DNA of 64,000 nucleotides from Bifidobacterium mellis (GTDB lineage Bacteria > Actinomycetota > Actinomycetes > Actinomycetales > Bifidobacteriaceae). The stretch lies in assembly GCF_000967265.1 (NCBI RefSeq), contig NZ_KQ033885.1, positions 787,538-851,537 on the forward strand, in the 5' to 3' direction. Under the pieces are notes generated by a model that worked only from the letters and a program-made list of their open reading frames with translations, made no database searches and was not told the origin of the DNA. Shown piece after piece: positions 17,383 to 27,054 of this stretch; the stretch's first letter is position 1; each line of letters starts with the position of its first letter. Position numbers and translations under genes: made by a program.

Positions 17383-17417
17383 TATTAAGCATAACGCCGT
17401 TTCAGCAGGGAGTGGTC

Positions 17418-19253
17418 ATGCAGAACATGCAGCAGGAATTCACGCGTCCGCTTGAGGAACCCATAGATGCCGATGCCAGCGTCTTCTCCCTGCTTGAGGA
17501 CAGGGTGGAGCGCCTGGGCGACGACCCTTTGATCGAATACCGGAGCGGACGTGAGTGGAAGGCCATCACGGCCCGTGAGTTCCGGGACCGCGTTGTCTCG
17601 TTGGCCAAGGGGCTTATGGCACGGGGGATAAGCCGTGGGGATTCGGTGGCCATCGTCTCGCACACCCGATGGGAGTGGACTGCCCTGGACATGGCCATCC
17701 TGTCCATCGGAGCGGTGACGGTGCCGGTCTACGAGACAGATTCTCCAGATCAGATCCGGCGCATCTTCAACGACTCCCACGTGGGCATGGCCTTTTTGGA
17801 GGATGACGACATGAGGGCGCGTGTGGACGCGGTTCGTTCCCAGTGCGCCTATCTGAACGACCTGTATGTGATCACCAGGGGTGCGCTGACCACCATGACC
17901 GCCTACGGACGGGCGGTGGACCAGGCGGACTTCCAAGCCCGGGCCGACTCGGTGCAAGGCTCCGACCTGGCCACCATCGTCTACACTTCAGGCTCCACTG
18001 GCAAGCCCAAGGGCATTGAACTCAGCCACAGCAACATCGTCTTCACAGTGCGTTCGGGTGCTCAGGCGGTTCCTGACATCTGCCTGGGCGAGGGCAGGCG
18101 GCTTCTGCTCTGTCTGCCTCTGGCCCACGCCTTCGCCCGATGCCTGCAGTTCTTCGCCATCGCCACGGATCTCACCCTGGGGCTTACCGGGTCCATCCGC
18201 AATCTGCTGCAGGATATGCAGACCTTCAAGCCCACCTTCATCCTGGCTGTCCCGCGAATCTTCGAGAAGATCTACAACGCCGCCTCCCAGCGAGCCGGCA
18301 CAGGCGCCAGGGGCAGGATTTTCCTGGATGCTGCAGGTGTGGCCCGGCAGTGGTCCCGTCATCAGCAGACCGGCAGCCGGGTTCCCATGTCGCTGAAGAC
18401 CAAGCACCTCATGTACACGGGCACCGTCTATGATCCCATCCTGGAGGCCCTGGGCGGCCGGGTCAAGTATGCCATTTCGGGCGGCGCCCCCCTGGACAGG
18501 GACATTGCGGACTTCTTCAATGGCATAGGCCTGCCCCTGCTGGAGGGCTACGGCATGACCGAGACCATGGGTCCTGTGACGGTCAACCCCACCGAGGGCT
18601 ATCGGCTGGGCACCATCGGCCTGCCCATGCCCGGCATCACTGTGGGCATCGACCAGGAGGGCCAGCTATGTGTCAAGGGCCCCGACGTCTGCATGGGCTA
18701 CCACAACCATCCAGAAATCACCACCAGGCAGATTCGTGACGGCTGGCTCCTGACCGGCGATCTGGGCAGCTTGGACGAGGACGGGTTCGTCCGGCTGACT
18801 GGCCGGCGCAAGGAGATCATCATCACTGCAGGGGGCAAGAACATCTCGCCGGCGCTGCTGGAGACGGCTGTCGAGCGTTCGCCCCTCATCAGCCACTGCA
18901 TGGTCATCGGGGACCGCAGGCCATTCATCTCTGCCCTGATAACCCTCAATTACGATGAGGTCGACCGATGGTTGCGGGACCAGGGCGCTGAGCCCTTGAA
19001 GGATGCCGCTGCGGCCGGGGAGAACCCCATCATCCGCACCGAGGTCGACCGTGCCGTGGACGCGGCCAACGCTCAGGTATCCCGGGCCGAAGGCATCCGC
19101 CGCTATCTGATCCTGGACCAGGACTTCACCCGAGAGAACGGTCTGCTGACCGCATCATACAAGCCCCGCCGTCAGGAGGTTCTCAAGCGGTATGAGGACC
19201 GGGTCGAGCAGGAGATCTATGCTCAAAGACCTGCGTCGGCTGGCTTGATGTAG
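17418..19253 (+). CDS. fadD: Long-chain acyl-CoA ligase (FadD15-like, AMP-forming)
   Basis: 611 aa. An adenylate-forming enzyme with the P-loop YTSGSTGKPKG (about residue 190), YGMTET, TGDLGSLDEDGF and GRRKEIIITAGGKN. It would activate fatty acids as acyl-AMP and then acyl-CoA. AGGGAG precedes the ATG at 17418; an in-frame GTG at 17412 is less likely. Its 3' end overlaps the convergent lipoprotein gene by 31 nt. A second paralogue lies at 24361. No beta-oxidation genes are seen, so exogenous fatty acids may be used for lipid synthesis (inference). Confidence 0.9.
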   Translation: MQNMQQEFTRPLEEPIDADASVFSLLEDRVERLGDDPLIEYRSGREWKAITAREFRDRVVSLAKGLMARGISRGDSVAIVSHTRWEWTALDMAILSIGAVTVPVYETDSPDQIRRIFNDSHVGMAFLEDDDMRARVDAVRSQCAYLNDLYVITRGALTTMTAYGRAVDQADFQARADSVQGSDLATIVYTSGSTGKPKGIELSHSNIVFTVRSGAQAVPDICLGEGRRLLLCLPLAHAFARCLQFFAIATDLTLGLTGSIRNLLQDMQTFKPTFILAVPRIFEKIYNAASQRAGTGARGRIFLDAAGVARQWSRHQQTGSRVPMSLKTKHLMYTGTVYDPILEALGGRVKYAISGGAPLDRDIADFFNGIGLPLLEGYGMTETMGPVTVNPTEGYRLGTIGLPMPGITVGIDQEGQLCVKGPDVCMGYHNHPEITTRQIRDGWLLTGDLGSLDEDGFVRLTGRRKEIIITAGGKNISPALLETAVERSPLISHCMVIGDRRPFISALITLNYDEVDRWLRDQGAEPLKDAAAAGENPIIRTEVDRAVDAANAQVSRAEGIRRYLILDQDFTRENGLLTASYKPRRQEVLKRYEDRVEQEIYAQRPASAGLM

Positions 19254-20836
19254 CCTGTATCGATCAGCGCCGCCTTGAGGTTGGAGGCCGAAACCGCGAC
19301 CAAGGGTCTTGACAGGCGACGCACCTGTTTGCCGTCCTGGTTGACGGTCTGGATCGTGTCCATGGCCGGTACCTTGCCCTGGCTGTTGAGGCCGACGCAG
19401 GCCTTGGCGATATCAGCCGCAAGCCCCAGCCTGTCCTCAAGTCCGGTCATCCACTGCTGTCCGTCCACGATTTGAGGGATGTTGTCCACGTAGGCGCCAT
19501 ATCCACTGATGATTGGCCAGGCGGTGTGGTCGTCCGAGGGCGTGGATTCCTGGGTTTTGCCCGTGGCCTGTGAAGACTCCGCTTGCGACCCCGCCGAATT
19601 CTGGGGTGTAGGGCTCTGGGCGGGTTTGGGCACGCGCTGTCGGTGCAGATCCTGGCGGCCGGCCATGGATCCCACAATGCCGGATATGGAGATCTCCGGG
19701 TTGACGTCCGCTGACGAACCCCGGTATCCCAGATCCCCGAGCTCAGAGACCACTCCGGAGACGATGAAGTCGTTCATGGCCAGAATGCCATCCACCTCGG
19801 TGTGGGTCTTGGCGCCATCGTCCATGGCCAGGCGGGTCGCCAGCTCTTTGCCGGTAGCCGAAGCATCCTTGCCTGGATCGAAGGCGACCGCCTGCCAGTC
19901 CTTCTCGGTGCTATCCGCCTTCAGACGCCCCGATGGGCTGACAGCCCGCCCGTCCTTGAAGTAAGGACCCAGCACCTGCCAGATACCAGCGAAGGCCTGG
20001 GCGGGGAAAGAACTCTGCGCATCCCGCTCCTCTTGCCGGTCCTGCTCAGCCTGGTCGGCTTCAGCCTCCTTGTCCGCAGAGGAGGCATCAGAGGGGGATG
20101 TCTCGGCTGTGCGGTTGGGCAGCAGGATCTCGATGCGGCAGGGGTTGTTCTTGCTGACCTTGTCCAGCTCCAACTTGCTGGCCAGCTTGTCCGCCTGCAT
20201 CTGACCAATGGCCCGGGCATCGGACAACTGTACGAACAAATCCGGCTGAATGCCCGGAACCTGGTTGGCCAGCAGCACCACATGCATGCCCGCGCCCGCG
20301 GCCAGACGCAGAGACGAGACCAGGCGTGCGCGCGCCTTGTCTTTGGCATCGGCAACCAGCGACTTGCTGATGTAATCGCCGTACTGGCGGGTGATGGAGT
20401 CTGGCGAGGTCATGGGTGCGACCACCAGTGTGGTCGGCGCTGAGGTCTTCCCGGCCTTGCGCTCCGCAAGGCTGTTGACCACGTAATCCTGCAATTCCTT
20501 GCTCTGATCCTCCAGATTCCCGCTGGTGTAGGTATCGATGCGCTTGCCGGAAAGATGCTCCTTGATCAGTGCCGCCTTGATCTCGGGAACCAGGGCGGCC
20601 CACTTGTTGATGGGCGTGTGCTGGGAGAGGGTGATGCCGTCGGAGGGGGTGAAAATGGCCACCCGACCGGGCACTTCTGCAGGTGCCGTGGAAGTCGCCC
20701 GGCTCTGCGGGGCGCTCGGGGAATGCTCCCCCTTGCCCAGGGCCGGACCGCAAGCACCGGTCGATGCCACCATGGCCAGGCTCGCCAGCAGGGCCAGCAA
20801 GCCGGACAAATGCCGTGCTAAGCCGGTCTTCTTCAC
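19223..20836 (-). CDS. Periplasmic-binding-protein-like (sugar-binding type) lipoprotein
   Basis: About 537 aa from a GTG preceded by AAGGAG. A signal peptide ends in lipobox STGAC. The mature protein looks like a type 1 periplasmic-binding fold (RbsB/LacI-like) with long charged and Gln/Ser/Thr-rich insertions, which makes it much longer than a normal sugar-binding protein. No ABC transporter genes are adjacent. The ligand is unknown. Its end overlaps fadD tail to tail. Confidence 0.7.
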   Translation of the reverse strand: MKKTGLARHLSGLLALLASLAMVASTGACGPALGKGEHSPSAPQSRATSTAPAEVPGRVAIFTPSDGITLSQHTPINKWAALVPEIKAALIKEHLSGKRIDTYTSGNLEDQSKELQDYVVNSLAERKAGKTSAPTTLVVAPMTSPDSITRQYGDYISKSLVADAKDKARARLVSSLRLAAGAGMHVVLLANQVPGIQPDLFVQLSDARAIGQMQADKLASKLELDKVSKNNPCRIEILLPNRTAETSPSDASSADKEAEADQAEQDRQEERDAQSSFPAQAFAGIWQVLGPYFKDGRAVSPSGRLKADSTEKDWQAVAFDPGKDASATGKELATRLAMDDGAKTHTEVDGILAMNDFIVSGVVSELGDLGYRGSSADVNPEISISGIVGSMAGRQDLHRQRVPKPAQSPTPQNSAGSQAESSQATGKTQESTPSDDHTAWPIISGYGAYVDNIPQIVDGQQWMTGLEDRLGLAADIAKACVGLNSQGKVPAMDTIQTVNQDGKQVRRLSRPLVAVSASNLKAALIDTGYIKPADAGL

Positions 20837-21029
20837 ATTCGCTCCTTCGTTCCGACAGTGCCCGACTCTGGCCGGGTCCCGAGCAACCATTCTATGGGCT
20901 CTCGGGCAGGAACGTATGGAGTCTCCTCGCTTTTGCGCACAAGGTTCTCGCCTAGCGGCAGACGGTCAAGAGTGAACCGGGCGGATCGGCCGCCTGCAAG
21001 GGCAAGGAGATGATGCTCTGTCCGATCTG

Positions 21030-22280
21030 CTAGTCCGCCCTGGCTTCCGTGGCCTCTGTCGCAGCTGAACCCATACGCTCGGCAAGGGCGTGGTCCAGGG
21101 CATCCATGAACCCTTCGGTGTCGAGCCAGGGCTGGTCAGGACCGACCAGGCTGGCCAGATCCTTGGTCATGCGGCCGGAGCGCACGGTCTCGATGACCAC
21201 TGACTCCAGGATTTGTGCGAACTGGGCCACCTTGGGCGTATCATCCAGTCGCGCCCGCTGCCTGAGTCCGCCGGTCCAGGCGAAAATGGAGGCGATCGGG
21301 TTGGTGGAGGTGGTTTCCCCCTTGAGCCAGCGCCGGTAATGCCTGGTCACGGTCCCATGGGCGGCCTCGGCCTCTACGGTCTGCCCGTCGGCCGTCATCA
21401 GCATGGAGGTCATGAGGCCAAGGGAGCCGAACCCTTGGGCTATCGCATCGGACTGGACATCGCCGTCGTAGTTCTTGCAGGCCCAGACATAGCCGCCCTG
21501 CCACTTGAGCGAGGAGGCCACCATGTCGTCGATCAGCCGATGCTGGTAGGTCAGTCCCTCTTGTTCGAACCGACTCCGGTACTCCTGCTCGTAGACCTGG
21601 GCGAAAATATCCTTGAACCGGCCGTCGTAGGCCTTGAGGATGGTGTTCTTGGTGCTCAGGTAGACCGGGTAGTGCCTCTGCAGGGCATAGTTGAAGCAGG
21701 AGCGCGCGAAGTCGCGGATGGAGTCGTCAAGGTTGAACTGCACCTGGGCCACGCCCGGACCTGGGTAGACGGTTACTTCCCGGGTCATCCGGTCGCCCCC
21801 GTCCCCGGGGGTGAAGGTGACGCTCAGCTTTCCCGGCCCGGGCACGGTGAAATCGGTGGCCTGGTATTGATCGCCGAAGGCATGGCGGGCCACCACGATG
21901 GGCTTGGACCATCCGGGAACCAGCCGGGGGATGTTGTCGATGACGATGGGTTCGCGGAAGATGGTTCCGCCAAGAATGTTGCGAATGGTGCCGTTGGGCG
22001 ACTTCCACATGCGCTTGAGACCGAATTCCTTCACCCGGGCCTCGTCTGGGGTTATGGTGGCGCACTTGACGCCCACATGCTCGCGCTGAATGGCCTGGGC
22101 CGCCCGGACGGTGACCTTGTCGTCGGTGGCGTCCCTGTTTCGGATGCCCAGATCGTAATAGTCCAGGTCCACGTCCAGATAGGGCAGAATCAGCCGTTCC
22201 TTGATCATTTTCCAGATGACACGGGTCATCTCGTCACCGTCGAGCTCGACGATGCGTCCCTTCACGGCGATCTTGTCCAT
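21030..22280 (-). CDS. icd: NADP-dependent isocitrate dehydrogenase
   Basis: 416 aa. The eukaryote-like class II dimeric isocitrate dehydrogenase, with [13 protein letters not shown] near the N-terminus, [17 protein letters not shown] and the [14 protein letters not shown] active-site region. It makes 2-oxoglutarate for glutamate synthesis. TTAGGAGGCC lies just ahead of the ATG. The gene diverges from guaB3 across 163 nt. Confidence 0.95.
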   Translation of the reverse strand: MDKIAVKGRIVELDGDEMTRVIWKMIKERLILPYLDVDLDYYDLGIRNRDATDDKVTVRAAQAIQREHVGVKCATITPDEARVKEFGLKRMWKSPNGTIRNILGGTIFREPIVIDNIPRLVPGWSKPIVVARHAFGDQYQATDFTVPGPGKLSVTFTPGDGGDRMTREVTVYPGPGVAQVQFNLDDSIRDFARSCFNYALQRHYPVYLSTKNTILKAYDGRFKDIFAQVYEQEYRSRFEQEGLTYQHRLIDDMVASSLKWQGGYVWACKNYDGDVQSDAIAQGFGSLGLMTSMLMTADGQTVEAEAAHGTVTRHYRRWLKGETTSTNPIASIFAWTGGLRQRARLDDTPKVAQFAQILESVVIETVRSGRMTKDLASLVGPDQPWLDTEGFMDALDHALAERMGSAATEATEARAD

Positions 22281-22430
22281 GGCGGCCTCCTAACAGTGGG
22301 CGGGCCGGGGGCCGGATCCTGCCCCCGGTGCCGCAGTTGCGCTCGCGAACAGTTGTATCCCAAGTTTGTTACTCTCTCTTCCCCTGCTCGTAACCCGTTC
22401 GTAGCACGCCGGAGCGTCATCATGAGGCGC

Positions 22431-22436
22431 TAGGCT
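22431..22436 (+). promoter_or_regulatory. -10 element for a leaderless guaB3 mRNA
   Basis: TAGGCT ends 7 nt before the ATG at 22444. No ribosome binding site lies between them. Confidence 0.5.
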
Positions 22437-22443
22437 TGCAGAC

Positions 22444-23568
22444 ATGACACAGGAAATCGAAATCGGTCTCGGCAAGAAGGCCACGGTGGCCTACACGCTC
22501 GATGATGTCTCCATACTCCCATCAAGAAGGACCAGGGATCCCCAGGATGTCTCCACGGCCTGGCAGGTGGATGCCTACGAGTTCGACCTGCCACTGCTGG
22601 CGGCGCCCATGGACTCGGTGACCAGCCCCGAGACGGCCATCGCCCTGGGACGGTTGGGCGGACTGGGCGTGCTCGATCTGGAGGGACTGTGGACCCGATA
22701 CGAGGACCCGCGTCCCCAGCTGGATCGGATAGCCCATGCCTCGCCGGAGCAGGCGACCGGGGTCATTCAGGAGGCCTACCGGGAACCGGTCAAGGCTGAG
22801 TTGATCACCCGCCGTCTGCAGGAGATTCGCAAGGCCGGGGTCACGGTGGCCGGGGCCCTCTCGCCGCAGCGCACCCAGGAGTTCTACACCACGGTGGTCG
22901 ATGCGGGTGTGGATCTCTTCGTAATACGTGGAACGGCGGTTTCGGCCGAACATGTCTCCACCAGCCACGAGCCCCTGGATTTGAAGAAGTTCATCTACGA
23001 CCTGGACGTTCCGGTCATCGTCGGCGGGGCCGCCACCTACCAGGCTGCCCTGCATCTGATGCGCACGGGTGCCGCCGGGGTGCTGGTCGGGTTCGGCGGG
23101 GGAGCCTCCTCAACTGATTCCGCCACCATCGGGATTCAGGCTCCAATGGCCACGGCCATCTCGGATGTGGCCGAGGCTCGTCGTGACTACCTGGACGAGT
23201 CCGGTGGACGTTACGTCCAGGTCATCGCCGATGGGGAGACCGGCACCTCGGGGTCCTTTGTCAAGGCCTTGGCCATGGGGGCCGACGCGGTCATGCTGGG
23301 CACACCCCTGGCCAAGGCCACCGAGGCTCCAGGCCAGGGCATGCACTGGGGGGCTGAGGCCCATCATCCTGAGCTGCCACGGGGTCGCAGGGTCCAGGTC
23401 GGCCAGGTGGGCAGCCTGGAGCGCATACTCTTCGGGCCCAGCGATCGCACGGATGGCAGTCTGAATCTGATCGGGGCCCTGCGCCGGGCCATGGCTTCCA
23501 CCGGCTACGTGGATGTCAAGAACTTCCAGAAGTGCCGTGTGGCAGTGACTCCCTCTCCGCGCTGCTGA
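22444..23568 (+). CDS. guaB3: GuaB3-type IMP dehydrogenase/GMP reductase family protein
   Basis: 374 aa with the TIM-barrel of the IMPDH/GMPR superfamily and no CBS pair. The loop that holds the catalytic Cys in true IMPDH here reads VGFGGGASSTDS, with no Cys. The later GRYVQVIADGE and ADAVMLGTP segments are conserved. Actinobacterial GuaB3 paralogues have unproven activity, so I do not assign a reaction. It is clearly distinct from a standard guaB. Confidence 0.85.
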   Translation: MTQEIEIGLGKKATVAYTLDDVSILPSRRTRDPQDVSTAWQVDAYEFDLPLLAAPMDSVTSPETAIALGRLGGLGVLDLEGLWTRYEDPRPQLDRIAHASPEQATGVIQEAYREPVKAELITRRLQEIRKAGVTVAGALSPQRTQEFYTTVVDAGVDLFVIRGTAVSAEHVSTSHEPLDLKKFIYDLDVPVIVGGAATYQAALHLMRTGAAGVLVGFGGGASSTDSATIGIQAPMATAISDVAEARRDYLDESGGRYVQVIADGETGTSGSFVKALAMGADAVMLGTPLAKATEAPGQGMHWGAEAHHPELPRGRRVQVGQVGSLERILFGPSDRTDGSLNLIGALRRAMASTGYVDVKNFQKCRVAVTPSPRC

Positions 23569-23611
23569 GCAGGACAGGGCATTCAGAGCCCATTTATCCA
23601 CAATCCGTATC

Positions 23612-23650
23612 AAGGCCGGTTCAGGTTGACCACATTCCTGAACCGGCCTT
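23612..23650. terminator. Terminator after guaB3
   Basis: A perfect 14-bp stem (23612-23625 with 23637-23650) encloses an 11-nt loop, with T residues after it on the plus strand. Confidence 0.85.
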
Positions 23651-23767
23651 TACATTGCCTCAGCGCATTCATACTCTGGACGTAATCGCTGTCGTTGCGT
23701 CGGTCGCCCAGTGCACCTCGCCGGCATGAGAGGGGGAACAGGCACATAGAAGTGCGAGGGGAGAAGT

Positions 23768-24322
23768 ATGACGGAGTATATGGATCTGGCGCCGACCTGG
23801 GACGGGGATCAGGCAATCGGGGATTCGCCGGGACCGGAGTCTGGCGGCTGGTGGCCGTCTACCTGCGCTCAAGTGCCGCTGGGACTTGGGGACATCAATC
23901 TGACAGTGCGAACCGTCAACTTCGTCCGTCCAGGAGATGGTGCTGGACATGAGGGTCTGACGGGGGACCTGAAACGAATTCTCATCAACCTGTGCGCCCT
24001 GGCATCCAGGGTCTTCGATGTGCTGCGGGGCCGCCTGCCGATGAAGAGCCTGGACCGTGTGCTCAACCGCGTTTGCATGGAGCGGCTGGCTATATTGGCT
24101 AGACTGATACGTGATCGGCATCTGGGTATGGTCCGCACGACGGATCATGTCGGCATGGCCTACCTGCCGCTGATTCCTAAACTGGTCGAGCTCTACCGCG
24201 TGGACCGTGACCGGTACGAAACCACCATCGGATTCCTGGTCGGCGAGCGCACGGTGCTGACCAACCTGATCGTCGCCAGAAGCGGTTCGCGCTGGCTCTG
24301 TGTGCGCTTCGACATGGGCTAG
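23768..24322 (+). CDS. Rv3235-like (DUF6459) conserved actinobacterial protein
   Basis: 184 aa, no signal peptide or membrane helix. The middle pattern ALASRVFDVLRGRLPMKSLD and the C-terminal SGSRWLCVRFDMG resemble the Rv3235 family. Members have no known function. GGGGAG lies a few nt before the ATG. It precedes the second acyl-CoA ligase by 38 nt. Confidence 0.6.
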   Translation: MTEYMDLAPTWDGDQAIGDSPGPESGGWWPSTCAQVPLGLGDINLTVRTVNFVRPGDGAGHEGLTGDLKRILINLCALASRVFDVLRGRLPMKSLDRVLNRVCMERLAILARLIRDRHLGMVRTTDHVGMAYLPLIPKLVELYRVDRDRYETTIGFLVGERTVLTNLIVARSGSRWLCVRFDMG

Positions 24323-24347
24323 GCGGCGGCTTTGGCGGGTTGACCCA

Positions 24348-24353
24348 TATGAT
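24348..24353 (+). promoter_or_regulatory. -10 element for a leaderless second fadD mRNA
   Basis: TATGAT ends 7 nt before the ATG at 24361. There is no ribosome binding site ahead of that ATG. Confidence 0.5.
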
Positions 24354-24360
24354 GGTGGGT

Positions 24361-26343
24361 ATGTTGCGTGAATATACGGTCGAGCTTCAACACCCGACGA
24401 CGGACAAGGACACCATCTATTCACTCCTGGCAAAACGCACTGCGCGCGACCCTGAGGAGCTGGTTGCCCAGTGGCAGGATCCCATGACCAGAAACTGGCA
24501 TGACGTCAAGGCCGGGCAGATGTCCGCACGGGTTCGCGCCGTGGCCAAGGGCATGATGGCTCTGGGCGTGGAAAAGGGCAGTACCGTGGTCATCTACGCC
24601 TCCACCAGCTATGACTGGGGGGTTACGGATTTCGCCTGCGCCGCCATAGGTGCGGTCTCGGTGCCCATCTATGAGACCGACTCGCCCAACCAGGCCCAGA
24701 AGATCGTTCAGGACGTGGACTGTGTCCTGGCCTTCGCTGGCGACTCGGAGCATGCGCAGATTCTGGAGCAGGTCCGGGGATCCTCGCCCAAACTCAAGTA
24801 CGTCTTCAACTTCGAAGCCGGGGGTCTGAACGCGGTCAGCGAATTCGGCCAGGGGATCGACGACGAGCGTCTGGACCGGGCCATCGCCCAGGTCAAGGCC
24901 GACGATCTGGCCACCATCGTCTACACCTCGGGCTCAACCGGTGAACCCAAGGGCGCCATGCTCTCCAACCGGAACTTCGTCCACATCGTCTTCGTGGGTT
25001 GGGATGTGCTCTACCACATGCTGGCGGCGCCCTCCCGTCTGATGCTCTTCCTGCCCCTGGCCCACTGCTTCGCCCGCTACATCCAGTACGTGGCTATCGG
25101 CGCCCAGGGCGTGGTCGGATACGTCTCCAATGCCAAACACCTGCTGACCGATCTGCGCACCTTCCGTCCCACCTATCTGTTGGGCGTGCCCCGTGTCTTC
25201 GAGAAGGTCTACAACGCCGCCTCGCAGAAGGCCGGCACAGGTCTGGCCGGCAAGGTCTTCGCCAAGGCCACCAGGCACTTCATCAAGTGGTCCAAGGATG
25301 AGCAGGAGGGGCGCGGCCACTCGCCGCTGACCCGCCTGGCCCACGCCTTCTACACCAAGACCGTCGGCAACACGATCGAGTCCGCCCTGGGTTCCAACCT
25401 GAGCTACCTGGCCTGCGGCGGCGCGCCCATGAACGCCGACCTGGCCCATTTCTTCAACGGAATCGATGGAATCACCTTCATACAGGGTTACGGGATGACC
25501 GAGACGGCGGCCCCCTGTATCGTCAACTTCGAGGATGCCAACGAGGTGGGGTCGGTCGGCCGCCCCGGCTCGGGCATCACGGTCAGGCTGAGCGACGACG
25601 ACGAGCTCCTGGTCAAGGGCCCCAGCGTCTTCATGGGCTACTACCACCAGCCCGAGCTGGATTCCACCGTCCTCGATAAGGACGGCTGGCTGCACACCGG
25701 CGATCTGGCCCAGATCGACGACCAGGGCTTCGTCTTCATCACCGGCCGCAAGAAGGACGTCATCATCACCGCCGGCGGCAAGAACGTCAGCCCGGCTCCC
25801 CTGGAGGATGTCATCAGCACCTGCCCGATAGTCTCCCAGGCCGTGGTCGTAGGCGACGGCAGGCCCTTCGTAGGCGCCCTGGTCACCCTGGATGCCGGCA
25901 TGCTGAAGTCCTGGCTGACCTCCCAGGGTCTGGACGCTGACATGAGCCTGGAGCAGGCCAGCCACAACGATGCCATCCATGCCTTCATCCAGCAGTATGT
26001 GGACAAGGCCAACTGCAACGTCTCGCGGGCCGAGTCGGTGCGCAAGTTCCTGGTGCTGGACAAGGATTTCAGCCAGGAGGACGGCACCCTGACCCCGAGC
26101 CTGAAGGTCGTTCGCCCCGAGGTGCTCCGCCAGTACGCCGAACTTGTGGACAAGGTCCTCTATGCGCCCAGGACGCCGGCCAAGCCCGCCGCCAAGGAGA
26201 ACGACATCGTCAGCAGGGCACGGACCACCATGAGCGATTCCCTGGCCAGCATGACCGGACGCAAGCGTGATGGCCGCCAGGAGGAGGAAGCGGCCCCAGA
26301 GGATGAGAAGGACGGCCGTGACGGCCGGGATGACGAGGAGTAG
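24361..26343 (+). CDS. fadD: Long-chain acyl-CoA ligase (second FadD paralogue)
   Basis: About 660 aa. It has the same adenylate-forming layout as the gene at 17418: YTSGSTGEPKGAM, YGMTETAAP, TGDLAQIDDQGF and GRKKDVIITAGGKN. It differs by a charged C-terminal tail rich in Lys, Arg, Asp and Glu. I chose ATG 24361 because of the adjacent -10 hexamer; a TTG at 24340 is in frame. The stop is 3 nt from def, so the two are probably cotranscribed. Confidence 0.9.
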   Translation: MLREYTVELQHPTTDKDTIYSLLAKRTARDPEELVAQWQDPMTRNWHDVKAGQMSARVRAVAKGMMALGVEKGSTVVIYASTSYDWGVTDFACAAIGAVSVPIYETDSPNQAQKIVQDVDCVLAFAGDSEHAQILEQVRGSSPKLKYVFNFEAGGLNAVSEFGQGIDDERLDRAIAQVKADDLATIVYTSGSTGEPKGAMLSNRNFVHIVFVGWDVLYHMLAAPSRLMLFLPLAHCFARYIQYVAIGAQGVVGYVSNAKHLLTDLRTFRPTYLLGVPRVFEKVYNAASQKAGTGLAGKVFAKATRHFIKWSKDEQEGRGHSPLTRLAHAFYTKTVGNTIESALGSNLSYLACGGAPMNADLAHFFNGIDGITFIQGYGMTETAAPCIVNFEDANEVGSVGRPGSGITVRLSDDDELLVKGPSVFMGYYHQPELDSTVLDKDGWLHTGDLAQIDDQGFVFITGRKKDVIITAGGKNVSPAPLEDVISTCPIVSQAVVVGDGRPFVGALVTLDAGMLKSWLTSQGLDADMSLEQASHNDAIHAFIQQYVDKANCNVSRAESVRKFLVLDKDFSQEDGTLTPSLKVVRPEVLRQYAELVDKVLYAPRTPAKPAAKENDIVSRARTTMSDSLASMTGRKRDGRQEEEAAPEDEKDGRDGRDDEE

Positions 26344-26346
26344 GCA

Positions 26347-26829
26347 GTGGCGATTCGTACAATCAGAGTGGTTCCCGATCCGGTTCTGCGCACCCCCTGC
26401 GATCCTGTGACCAGCATTACCCCGGCTGTGCGCAGTCTGGTGCGTGACCTGGTGGACACTGTCGACGACCCGGGCCGGGCCGGCCTGTCGGCCAATCAGA
26501 TCGGCGTGGGCCTGCGCGTATTCTCGTATAACATCGGCGGCAAGGTGGGCTACATCATCAATCCGGTCATCGACAAGACCTCCGGCGAGCAGTATGGCGA
26601 GGAGGGATGTCTGTCCCTGCCCAACCTCTGGTATCCGACCAGGCGGGCCGACTACGCCCGAGCCCACGGCATCGACTTGGACGGCAAGACGGTGACCCTC
26701 GAAGGCCATGGCATCATGGGGCGGATGATCCAGCACGAGTGCGATCACCTGGACGGCCATGTCTATGTGGATCGGCTGGAGAGCGATGTCCGCCGCAAGG
26801 CCATGCAGCAGCTGAGATCAGCCAAGTAG
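26347..26829 (+). CDS. def: Peptide deformylase
   Basis: 160 aa, GTG start. Removes the formyl group from nascent chains. All three motifs are visible: GLSANQIG (motif 1), EGCLS with the metal-binding Cys about 88, and HECDH with His about 130 and 134 and catalytic Glu 131. It follows fadD after 3 nt and ends at a long hairpin. Confidence 0.95.
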   Translation: MAIRTIRVVPDPVLRTPCDPVTSITPAVRSLVRDLVDTVDDPGRAGLSANQIGVGLRVFSYNIGGKVGYIINPVIDKTSGEQYGEEGCLSLPNLWYPTRRADYARAHGIDLDGKTVTLEGHGIMGRMIQHECDHLDGHVYVDRLESDVRRKAMQQLRSAK

Positions 26830-26841
26830 GCAGAGGGCGAA

Positions 26842-26876
26842 CATGATACCCGAGGTCATTGGCCTCGGGTATCATG
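26842..26876. terminator. Long hairpin after def
   Basis: A perfect 14-bp stem (26842-26855 with 26863-26876) has a 7-nt loop. There is no strong T run, so termination efficiency is uncertain; its position between def and rpsB supports the call. Confidence 0.65.
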
Positions 26877-27054
26877 GTAATTCGGCGTGTCATTGCGCAG
26901 GTCCGCTGTCACGGGTGGGCAGGCGCGCCAAGAGTATTCCCGAACACACGCCGTAAATTCGCGCCATGTCCGCGACGCCCTGTGTCGGTCGGCTCTTCGG
27001 AGTTGCACGCAGGTGCACATGGCCAGGCAATAACCGACAATGAAAGGTACGGAC

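Noticed and set aside
24934-26760. Long minus-strand open frame opposite the second fadD
   Set aside because: Shadow of a strongly supported gene; no family resemblance or start signal.
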